Under the pieces are notes generated by a model. That model was not told where the DNA came from. It worked only from the letters and a program-made list of their open reading frames with translations, and did not search any database. A stretch of 64,000 bases of DNA from Lumbricus terrestris. Lineage: Eukaryota > Annelida > Clitellata > Crassiclitellata > Lumbricidae. The stretch spans positions 32,307,483 through 32,371,482 of the forward strand of contig OX457052.1 of the NCBI GenBank assembly GCA_949752735.1, read 5' to 3'. The position numbers and the translations under genes are program-made. This document shows, piece after piece, positions 12,063 to 19,351 of the stretch (the first letter of the stretch is position 1; every line of letters begins with the position of its first letter).

Positions 12063-13090
12063 CTTTTCTTTAATTGAGCGCCTGCAAGACGCACTGCGCT
12101 TTACATTTACAAGTTATGCAGTAATCTTAATTAAACTTAACTACTAACTGAACAGACAGCTTTTGCAATTACAACGGCGCTAATAGCAGCCTACAAAGCA
12201 TATCCGCCCAACGGGGGGCTCGAACTTGCTACCTCTCGCACTCTTGGCCAGCGTGTTAACCATTACTCTACCGGGCCCCAGCTTATATATTTTAATGAAA
12301 ATATTAAGCCTAATCGTTTTACAATTTCCAAATAATGAAACGTCGACTAATAGAATAAGCATAAGCCTAACTTTCAGAAACTGTGACATTTAGTAAGCAA
12401 TTAAACTCATTAGTTCTTATAATTAGAAATAATTCTACTTAGAAACACTAATTTTAATAATTGGAAACTCTACTAACTAATAAATAAAATAATAAATAAC
12501 TTCCTATTCGCCAGCGTTCTAAGTTCATTGCAGTCGCATTGGTATGGCGATGTTGTCAGGGCCTCGCCCCAATTGACCTCCGAAAGCTATGCTGCCTTAC
12601 ATTGGGTATCCAAGGACGTCGTCCGCTACGCTCTGCTGATAAGGGTGTCCTCTTAGTTCCTTTTGTACTGCTACCATGAAGAATCAAGCCATTTCTCTGG
12701 TTGGCCCCAGTGGTCTGGAATGGCCTTCATTTTGAGTCTCGCCTACACCTGGGACCTACCAGAATCCTTCCTTACTAAACTTAAAACTGTTCATTTTGGG
12801 CGCGCTGGAGTCGGAAGCGCCTCTGAGTAGTTTTTTCTTGAATTGGCGCTATTTAAATTTTCCAATGAATGAATGAATGAATGAATGAATGCATGAATGA
12901 ATGAATAATAAGGCTCTTTAGATTGACTTTTGTAATTAATTGAATTTATAAGCTGATAACCTGTACTAACTAGAGCGACCGACTGGGAATGCAGGCGGAA
13001 GCTTTCGAAAAGCGTCCATCCGAAATCTCTTTCTGACACCCTCTCCTCATTCGGGTCGAACGGACAAAAGACAACGTTGCAATCTCCCAT
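1915..13090 (-). CDS. Acyl-CoA synthetase, 4CL/luciferase-like, gene 1 (11 coding exons, 536 aa)
   Basis: Minus-strand coding exons, 5' to 3': 13090-12971, 11907-11700, 11006-10903, 9799-9588, 9324-9159, 7874-7712, 5881-5769, 5157-5013, 4334-4252, 3641-3476, 2045-1915. All junctions are GT-AG and phases match (0,1,0,2,0,1,0,1,0,1). The predicted enzyme adenylates a carboxylic acid with ATP and probably transfers it to CoA. Visible motifs: [16 protein letters not shown] (about residues 189-204, phosphate loop), CYGLTETFG (325-333), [13 protein letters not shown] followed by [14 protein letters not shown] (hinge and A8 loop, 411-439), [10 protein letters not shown], and [12 protein letters not shown] with the catalytic lysine at about 519. 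The C-terminus is RGKL, a possible peroxisomal signal. Oddities: Q and A replace the usual P and G in the phosphate loop, CGAAPLS reads CGAASLS, and QGYG reads QCYG. It keeps the A8-loop glycine that genes 2 and 3 have lost. A pyrimidine tract plus AG lies just upstream of the ATG, so a 5' untranslated exon is likely. I saw no clear poly(A) signal. The substrate is unknown; a 4CL-like role is more likely than light emission. Confidence 0.9.
5528..5726 (-). mobile_element. tRNA-derived SINE, full head plus body, minus strand
   Basis: Read on the minus strand it begins gggcgtggtggtgtagtggg (tRNA-like A box) and has a B box in gcaggttcgagtcac. It then continues into the body and the gggagcgcttctgagtag tail shared with the other SINEs here. 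It sits in intron 7 of gene 1. At the matching place units 2 and 3 keep only the roughly 63-bp tRNA head (28107-28170 and 45885-45950). Confidence 0.75.
6345..6416 (-). mobile_element. tRNA-like SINE head remnant
   Basis: The minus strand reads tggggcacggttgtgtggtg, then later gcaggttcgaatc: degenerate A- and B-box words of the same tRNA-derived SINE family. No body or tail follows. It lies in intron 6 of gene 1, directly before the Tc1/mariner element at 6462. Confidence 0.55.
6462..7653 (+). mobile_element. Decayed Tc1/mariner-superfamily transposon with long TIRs
   Basis: A 1192-bp element flanked by TA on both sides. Its inverted termini start cagggtggtccaatagaaat and extend about 220 bp (6462-6683 against about 7434-7653). 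The interior, 6747 to about 7350, encodes a mariner-like transposase in pieces. One frame reads [12 protein letters not shown], another [13 protein letters not shown], a third [13 protein letters not shown]. Moving between them needs at least two frame changes (one near 7015, one near 7075), and an in-frame stop follows (LQQLV, then taa). The element is therefore non-functional. The last two aspartates lie about 37 residues apart across the break, suggesting a DD37D-type lineage; this is an inference. It occupies intron 6 of gene 1 only. Confidence 0.8.
8031..8263 (+). mobile_element. tRNA-derived SINE (plus strand), intron 5 of gene 1
   Basis: A tRNA-like head starts tggggcgcggttgtgtattg, with B box ggttcgaatcc at 8084-8094. 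The body includes gcgcttcggcgtgaaactc. The tail reads gcacctctgaatag, then ggggcgctatagaaatgggg, and ends in an aaat/aatg simple repeat. Unit 2 has the same insertion at 30360-30597. Unit 3 lacks it near 48600, where the target reads gagttaatgaatgagtt. Confidence 0.8.
8330..8445 (+). repeat. 3' tail of a second LINE/SINE family, (ATACA)n end
   Basis: This segment reads cactgggagcgctactgaaa, then cttgctgcgagaagagctct, and ends in a tggtcagatacaatacaat simple tail. Unit 2 has it at 30690-30775. The reverse complement of the same tail starts at 8737, so the two copies form an inverted pair within intron 5. Confidence 0.6.
8737..8965 (-). mobile_element. LINE reverse-transcriptase C-terminal fragment, minus strand
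   Basis: The minus-strand translation, clearest in the unit 3 copy at 51990-52225, reads [13 protein letters not shown] and then [14 protein letters not shown]. This is the C-terminal tail typical of CR1/L2-like LINE ORF2 proteins. In this copy the frame is broken. Its 3' end carries an (ATACA)n-type tail at 8737-8760. The counterpart in unit 2 is 30890-31125. Confidence 0.6.
10540..10758. mobile_element. hAT-like MITE in intron 3 of gene 1
   Basis: A 219-bp element with ends ctgtggtgacgccagg and cctggcggcgccactg (imperfect inverted termini). The flanks are cggttact (left) and cggttagt (right), an 8-bp target duplication. Unit 2 carries the orthologous insertion at 33239-33425. Unit 3 shows the empty site gtcggctactaataacc near 53968. 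Confidence 0.8.
11201..11352. mobile_element. hAT-like MITE with CATGGGCGGAGTTT ends, intron 2 of gene 1
   Basis: A 152-bp element starting catgggcggagttt and ending aaactccgcccatg. It is flanked by ctcagcgg and ctcagcag, an 8-bp target duplication. It contains repeated aggggcta/taagccc words. An almost identical copy sits at the same place in unit 2 (33936-34087). It is absent from unit 3. Confidence 0.8.
11977..12280 (-). mobile_element. tRNA-derived SINE of a different head type, with (AAT)n tail
   Basis: On the minus strand the head starts ggggcccggtagagtaatgg and has a B-box-like gttcgagcccc. The body ends in aattaaagaaaag and then an (ATT)n run, seen as (AAT)n at 11977-12062 on the plus strand. 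It lies in intron 1 of gene 1. The corresponding part of unit 2, near 34790, lacks it, so it inserted after the duplication or was lost there. Confidence 0.65.
12575..12908 (+). mobile_element. 5'-truncated LINE 3' end (LINE-A) with (AATG)n tail
   Basis: The plus strand carries a degraded reverse-transcriptase C-terminus. The clearest copies, in units 2 and 3, read [16 protein letters not shown] and then SLLNLKLF. A 3' untranslated end follows: gagtcgggagcgcctctgag, cttgaattggcgcta and (aatg)n. That 3' end matches the tail of the tRNA-derived SINEs in the window. Counterparts are 35060-35391 in unit 2 and 56640-56830 plus 57955-58090 in unit 3, where a hAT element splits it. Confidence 0.7.
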
Positions 13091-13449
13091 TAGGTTTTCT
13101 CCTGAAAAAAACCACTTTTCTTTTTTAAAAATCGATATGAAATCCAGTAAACAACGGTGAGAACAGACTGGGATTTTTCAGGAGAGTTAGAAAGTTTCAA
13201 CTCGACAGTTTTTAGAGTCCTTTTTGCACAGGCGAACTTCACAGTGGATCATCGTATAGTACAAAATAGTATGACTTCCAGTTTTATTTTCAACAATAAT
13301 TTATTCTCACATTGGGCGAAACCAAATAACCCGCGTGGAGGCGCGAGACCAATTTCAATTCAGAAGATCCATGCTATAGTAGTCTACATCGTCCTGAAGG
13401 CTGAAACTCAACCCTTTCGCCTCTGGGTTCCTGTAACTAAGTGGCTGAC

Positions 13450-13850
13450 GAACCTAATTGTAATCCTAATCGTTATCTCCAAACATCTAAAGCTCTACAC
13501 GAAAGCCAAGCGCTGGGAACAAGCTTATTCACAAACGCTGCGTCGAGTCAAAAGGGTTGTCCGTAAGAGAAGTCAAAAGGGTTGTCCGTAAGAGAAGTCC
13601 AAAGGTGGTCCGGGTCGTGTTACCATAGGATCAGAGGGGAAAGAACAGCTACTAAGGCGGGTTTCGTATGGGCCGGGAATTAGAAGGTGCAGGATTTGAT
13701 GATGTATATTCGTTTAATTCAATAAACAACAGACAGAACGCTGTAGATGAGACAGGGTAAGAGTACTGTTCTTGAAAAGGTGTGTTTTCAATCTGGAATG
13801 AAAAGCCCGAGGTATGACGGATAGAGGGACCTTCGGAAGATGATATCGCG
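13450..13850 (-). mobile_element. LINE-B 3'-end fragment (CR1/L2-like), unit 1
   Basis: This matches the 3' part of the LINE at 60794-61932: the words cggggcaccagcttattcac, gttgtccgtaagag and aatgaaaagcccgaggta recur in the same order. On the minus strand it is the end of ORF2 plus the 3' UTR. No intact frame remains. It starts about 360 bp upstream of the gene 1 start codon. Orthologous remnants are 35915-36235 in unit 2 and 59741-60793 in unit 3. Confidence 0.65.
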
Positions 13851-14339
13851 TGAACCTAAAGATCGGGCAACAGGGTTAAAGAAAGAGCAGCAACAGGATA
13901 ATCACTTGACCAACAGCAGACGAAAAGACGTGGAAATGCTGTCACAAAAACTTCCCAAACTCACCTCCCGTAGAGCTAGTCATGTTCACGTACAAATGCC
14001 TATTTCATTATTTCCTGCAGGGCGATTTCAAGCTATTGCTAATTTACTGCCAGAAGTTTACCCGTGTTTTGCCCTCCTGCAATAACACAGACGGGGGCTT
14101 GTGTGTATCGACCAACGATGCATGTCTTGATGTATTGTTGTATACCCAGTTCTGTGATAACCGAAGGATTTGCATTTGAATGGTTGGTGTTTCATCTCGT
14201 CTATATTTAGCATAACCGTGATGGATGGATCAAGGTTTGACGAGACCTTAGGACAACAGAGGACGTTTCCCTCAAAAAAAATTGTTTATCATAATACAGC
14301 TTTAGGTTTGAGCAGGCATAACTATACTCTAGCTTAACT

Positions 14340-14640
14340 ACTACTAGCATAACCGTAATCGTTATCTGAAAATGTATAGGGCGCCACTCGAAATCCAGGC
14401 GCAGGGTACAAGCTTATTCACGAGCTCTGTGCTTAGACAGAAGGGTTCTCCAAAAGAGTAGTCCGAAAGGAGGTCGCAGTCCGCTTTCCAAAGAATCAGA
14501 GGTGACAGAGATGTTGTTGAGTTTGGTGGCGTTTAGTATGAGAAGTGAAAGGTGCAAGATCAGGTGAGTCGAGGTAAGAGAACCTAAAGAGGTCAGATTT
14601 AGTTTCGAATGGAAATTAGCACAAGATCATTTGCGGCAAC
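14340..14640 (-). mobile_element. Second LINE-B 3'-end fragment, unit 1
   Basis: Another degraded copy with the same 3' words (gcgcagggtacaagcttatt, cgagctctgt, aggtgcaagatcaggtgag) in minus orientation. Counterparts are at 36722-36995 and 62390-62700. It predates the tandem duplication because all three units share it at the same place. Confidence 0.6.
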
Positions 14641-14649
14641 ACATTTTGT

Positions 14650-16809
14650 GTAGAACTGCTCGTTTAAAAGCCATGCTAGGCTTACGTGAAGACCGAAAGG
14701 CCAATGACGCAAATATATATATGTATATTCGTTTAATGTGGAAAAAACAGGTTGACAAGACCGCAACTCAGTAAATAATGATCAGTTAGAAGGCGATAAA
14801 ATCTAAAAGAAATATGATTGATCTCCTACCTCTATCCAGCGTATATCACATTCGCTAGCAAGTTAATTATGAAGTTTGCCCGTTTGTTGGAATGTCATGT
14901 CATGTCATAACGACGTCATCGCTTCCCGAGGTTGGCTACACGAATGGATTGTCATTGTCCAGAGTCTTTCTCATTGTCCTTATGTGGCATAAAGCCCACC
15001 CCACTTAAATAGGTCAGTTCAATACATATACTCGAACCATGCGGTGACAATTAGAAAACGTTTCGATTCCTTACCCTTCAAGGCCGTAGCTAGGGGTATT
15101 TTGGGTGTTTGAACGCCTCCTGAAATGAAATAATGCTACCATTAAATAATATATCACAATCATGAATCCATGATGTAAGAACTAAGGAAATTTCATTTTG
15201 AAGCTATTATTTCCGTGTGAAATTTTACAATAAAATAAAATAATAATCCTCCAAACCTCTAAATCTGTTGATTCGGTTGGTTGTCGACTTGTTCAACATC
15301 AAGTAAACATTGATTTCACCGAAATAAAATGTTGGCTTTGGGCGGTCTTGTTACCCTTGACCTCGTTGTATGTTGGAATAGAAACGTTCAAAATAGCACA
15401 TTTTGTTGATCTCACAATAGTACTTTGTATTCAGTGCCCACTATAGACATACTCAAGTGCCCCCTCTGTATAGGTCTATATGTAGACTGCGCTAGCAAAA
15501 AATGATCGATGTCATTTTAGATATTTTGCTATGAGAGGTCGTTGATTCAGAGCAGTCTCGTTGTTAGATTGAACAGTGCTCAGCTAAATGCTGGTCATAT
15601 CTGGCGGATCAGAAGGTTTTAGGTTTTGAAATGAACGAAATATGACTTAGGACAACAATCAGAGCTACTACCCTCGTAGTATGCTGTGACCCCAAACGTG
15701 TTTTCAATTGAATAAAATCCGGCGATGACATGCACTTAAGAAACTTAAATTTTATGACTTTTCATCATAGACTATTATATGGCGAGTAGTAAATCCTGCA
15801 AATAATTAATTTCCACACCGCATGTGAGGCCTGATATGAGACAATTATACACTTAACACCTTCCATGGGGAAGACGTGTATACACGTCCAAAAACAGGTT
15901 TTAAGCATATAAATTCCCAAAGGGAAGGGGTGTTGGGTTCCAAATAAACCCCAATGATAAAAATGCAATTGGACACTGCGCAGAGTTATATTTTGCAACT
16001 TAATTTGTGATATTTTACTTCGCAGTGTCGTTGGTTTAGCTTATGTAATTTTTACATGAATATATCCTTTATTATTGCAAATTATTTTTGGTAAAAATGG
16101 TAGTGATGCATGGCTAAAAATCGAACTCAACGCCATGGCCAATGGGCAGACAGGGTAAACCGGAAGACAGGGCTCTCAAATGCATTGAAACAGTTTTCTA
16201 GTCCAACAGTATGTGCAGCACGTAACGCCAACACTCACTACGATTTATTGCATCGTTTTCTCTTTCTATCAATTCATGAAATCGTAGTCAAAATGTCAAA
16301 TATATAGAAGCGGAGGCTGAAGACCTACGTTGATAACTGGCTACCGATAAGGGTGACGGTGCTAAATTGGCTTCTGGGGTTCTTGTATATGGAAGTGTGT
16401 TTTTAGATGAGACCGTGAAGCAACCGATTCACAGTGGAATAAAAAAATGATAATCGCGAAATTTGTAGGACTGCTTTGTCTCTTGAGAAATTCAAACAAA
16501 TTGAAGCAATCATGCACTGCACGGCGTGCAAGAAACGCACTATAGCACCAATTCGGGATGTCTAGGACAAAAATGGGTTCAAAGTCTATCTCGGTGGTTT
16601 ATACCACACCAACACGTCAGAGTGGGTGAGCAGTTGGTTGTTTCTAGAGGACGATGCTCGTTTCATCAGTGTATGATGTCTAAACTTGCCAGATATGGGT
16701 GTAAAGTGTGGTTGGTTGGTAGCTCAGCTAAACGTTATGTACACAATCTTCAAGTACACACTAGTAAAGTCGGGAATCAAACGCAAAAAACAGGGTGAAA
16801 GGACTGTTG
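14650..16809. other. Intergenic flank of unit 1, no gene recognised
   Basis: This AT-rich sequence is shared with 36995-39730 in unit 2, and its start with 63650-64000 in unit 3. Small open frames such as 15765-15998 and 16110-16307 do not keep a conserved frame in the sister unit, so I do not call them genes. I see no RNA gene and no recognisable promoter. Confidence 0.6.
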
Positions 16810-17017
16810 CAGTGCTGTTTTTAAGGATTTTTTAGAACTGCACATCCTCTTCTCTCCTTTCTCAACTTCCATGGTAAATTACTCCCAATCTGTGGGATAT
16901 GACCTATTTTTTAAACTAGTTTTAACTGCACGGAACGTGACGGAAGTGCTTCTACAACAGCACGAATCCATTTAGAACTGCACATTTTGCGTAGAACTGC
17001 ACGTTAAAAAAGCCCTG
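16810..17017. mobile_element. hAT-like MITE, inverted copy of the 1645-1840 family
   Basis: A 208-bp element starting cagtgctgtttttaagg and ending cgttaaaaaagccctg. It has a perfect 8-bp target duplication, gactgttg (16802-16809 and 17018-17025). Unit 2 has the uninterrupted sequence ggggctgttgtccac near 39728, so the insertion is specific to unit 1 and postdates the duplication. Confidence 0.85.
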
Positions 17018-17502
17018 GACTGTTGTCCAAAAGCTAGTTGATGTCATAGCCTGTCCGGCCGTAATATGACTGCTGACAACTGCTTCACATCATTCTGTTC
17101 CTCTAGGACGACAATTAGCTTACAGTAACCTGTTGAAGAAATTGAGCCTCGTTGGAACAGTAAGGAAAACAGGGATCAACGGGATCACCCCCCCAAATGG
17201 GGTTCAAAACATGATAGTAGATCTACTTGTTGAATTTCTACCTATACCATTGAACATGTTTGTATACGCACTGATAATGCAGATAGCAACCGCGTCTGAC
17301 CTCAACCAAACACCAGTGGGTGCAAATATGCACCAATGAGGAATATAAAAAATAGCCTACGTATTGTCTGCAGCACATGTGAATCTTATGTATGTGATGG
17401 ATACAGAAATGTGGCATGCATTATTATCGTGTGAAAAATAATGCAATAAAGTATCAGTACTGTTGCGTCGGTATATGCAGCTTAGCATTTGTTGTCTTGT
17501 CC

Positions 17503-17590
17503 GCAATGTCCGGCTCCGAAATTGTCCGGCTCCGAATTGTCCGGCTCCGAATTGTCCGGCTTCGATTATCCTGCTCCGAATTGTCCGGGA
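17503..17590. repeat. 15-bp minisatellite (tgtccggctccgaat)
   Basis: About five imperfect copies of a 15-base unit, tgtccggctccgaat. Orthologous array at 40358-40450 in unit 2. Because 15 is a multiple of three, all frames stay open through it, which explains the short repetitive open frames on both strands. Confidence 0.85.
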
Positions 17591-18387
17591 ACCTATGACC
17601 CCTTATGCAGTGGCTTCGACACCACGCTTTTATCAATACCCAGTTGATTTTAACATTGGGGACCATATGGACCCCAACATGCTAAGTGTGACTAGCTTAG
17701 CGACATACTACAAGGGTTAAAGTGTAAAAAAGAAGTGTGGGATACCCTTTAGCCTATACAAGACTGCGTTGGCCTTAAAAGTAACAGGACGGTGTCCAGA
17801 TATTAAAATCAGTGCCTGTACGCCGTCCAAGACCGTCCAGTCACTGTTTAAGAAACGCTGATTATATAGCAAAGCCAAAGAACTTACGAGCTTCACAATG
17901 CGAACCTAAAATTAATAATAAAATAAAGACTTGTAAATGAAAATTTTAGAAATGATGCGATCGCTTCTGTGGCTTAGGTTATCTCCTAAAAGCCTTTAAC
18001 AGACTTTGACTATTCTGGACGAATTGAAACTCGAGCAGTTCGAGTCTAATGTCAACAAACTGTCACATGTTGACCTTTAGCCTACCTCTGCTTCGACCTA
18101 TGGACTTGGTTTGGTCTTCTTATTATGGACTTTATCTGGTCTTCTTATTCTGAGCCTATGAGGTCAAGGGTAAGAAATCGGAACATTTTCTTATTGACAC
18201 CATCTGGTTCGGGCATAATGTATTGAATTGGCCTACTTAATTGGTGTACATAAGGACATTGAAAGTTGCAAGAGTCACTCATAGTTGCGGCAGAAACTCT
18301 CTGGCCCTATGGTGTTGACCTAGAACAGGTTTTAACCATTGTCTTGTGGCAAAATATTGCAATTGTTGCGAACCTGGGTTTGCCGAT

Positions 18388-18900
18388 CGTTTATGTTCCA
18401 CCGCCGACTGTATTGAGTGTATTGGCGGCGTCTCTTTGAAGTCGGTCGCCGCCTGGCCTAGTATTATCGGCCGCGACCGCGGTATGCTTTATGTGCCTCT
18501 TCCCCCCGCAGCGCGAATCGTTTATGTTCCACCGCCGACTGTATTGAGTGTATTGGCGGCGTCTCTTTGAAGTCGGTCGCCGCTTGGCCTAGTATTATCG
18601 GCCGCGACCGCGGTATGCTTTATGTGCCTCTTCCCCCCGCAGCGCGAATCCTTTATGTTCCACCGCCGACTGTATTGAGTGTATTGGCGGCGTCTCTTTG
18701 AAGTCGGTCGCCGCTTGGCCTAGTATTATCGGCCGCGACCGCGGTATGCTTTATGTGCCCCTTCCCCCCGCAGCGCGAATCGTTTATGTTCCACCGCCGA
18801 CTGTATTGAGGGTATTGGCGGCATCGCTTTATGTGCCTCTCTCCCCCGCGGTCGCGAATCCTTTATGTTCCACCGCCATCTCTTTGAAGTCGGTCGCCGG
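18388..18900 (+). repeat. 131-bp tandem repeats in U3
   Basis: The word ttatgttccaccgccga or its start recurs at spacings of 131, 131, 131 and then 79 bases (repeat starts 18388, 18519, 18650, 18781, 18860). Each unit contains the palindrome cggccgcgaccgcgg. Tandem U3 repeats in retroelements often act as enhancers; that role is an inference here. The same array is present in the 3' LTR. Confidence 0.85.
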
Positions 18901-18916
18901 CGTGTACGACCTGTAG

Positions 18917-18926
18917 TATATATAAG
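18917..18926 (+). promoter_or_regulatory. TATA box of the LTR promoter
   Basis: tatatataag lies in U3 just downstream of the tandem repeats. Transcription would be expected to start about 25-30 bases further on, near 18950. Confidence 0.65.
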
Positions 18927-19055
18927 GGAGCCTGTTGCTCTGATAGTCAGTCATAGAGAGAGAGAGTCATCGAATCGGCCGTAGTTGGGAGTCCGTCGTC
19001 GAGAGTTAGTCAGCGATACGTCTTGTGTACAGTTGATGAGTGTCGTACTGCCGTG

Positions 19056-19061
19056 AATAAA
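19056..19061 (+). terminator. Poly(A) signal AATAAA in the LTR
   Basis: aataaa follows the presumed start site by about 110 bases. In the 3' LTR the same signal (about 23175) would direct polyadenylation of the element transcript. Confidence 0.6.
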
Positions 19062-19292
19062 CTGTGTTCTTCTCTTCATCGTCGTGTGTTTCTTGGGTGA
19101 GGCGTATCGGTCGGAAGGGGCTGCACTTCCTTCGAAATACAACGAAGGCGGACTCGCGTCTCCCTCCTGAGACGACACGCGGGCATATTTGGACTGGCAC
19201 CCGCCCGATCGGTAATCGGCCATCCTACGGACCGAGAGGGCAACTGTTTCCGCAGTCGGGGTGTTTCAGTGAGGGCCTGCTTTCCGCCACAC

Positions 19293-19310
19293 TGGTACCA
19301 GAAGTGGGGT
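19293..19310 (+). promoter_or_regulatory. Putative primer-binding site
   Basis: tggtaccagaagtggggt starts one base after the 5' LTR. It begins with TGG, complementary to a tRNA CCA end. I cannot name the tRNA with certainty. Confidence 0.65.
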
Positions 19311-19351
19311 GTGTGGTCGCCTTCTGATCGACATTCGCAGATCGACCGACG

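Larger units (their letters stand above)
18364..19291 (+). repeat. 5' LTR
   Basis: 928 bp, starting TG and ending CA. U3 contains 131-bp tandem repeats, then a TATA box (18917) and an AATAAA (19056). These place the R region roughly between 18945 and 19080. The last 200 bases (U5) are GC-richer. Open frames within the LTR recur identically in the 3' copy and are not genes. Confidence 0.92.

Noticed and set aside
17463..17720. Short open frames over the tccggctccgaat repeat
   Set aside because: The 15-bp period keeps all frames open; the unit 2 array differs in number and sequence without frame conservation.
18346..19327. Several open frames in the 5' LTR, repeated in the 3' LTR
   Set aside because: They are shadows of GC-rich LTR sequence and the 131-bp repeats; the only real frame of the element starts at 19352.
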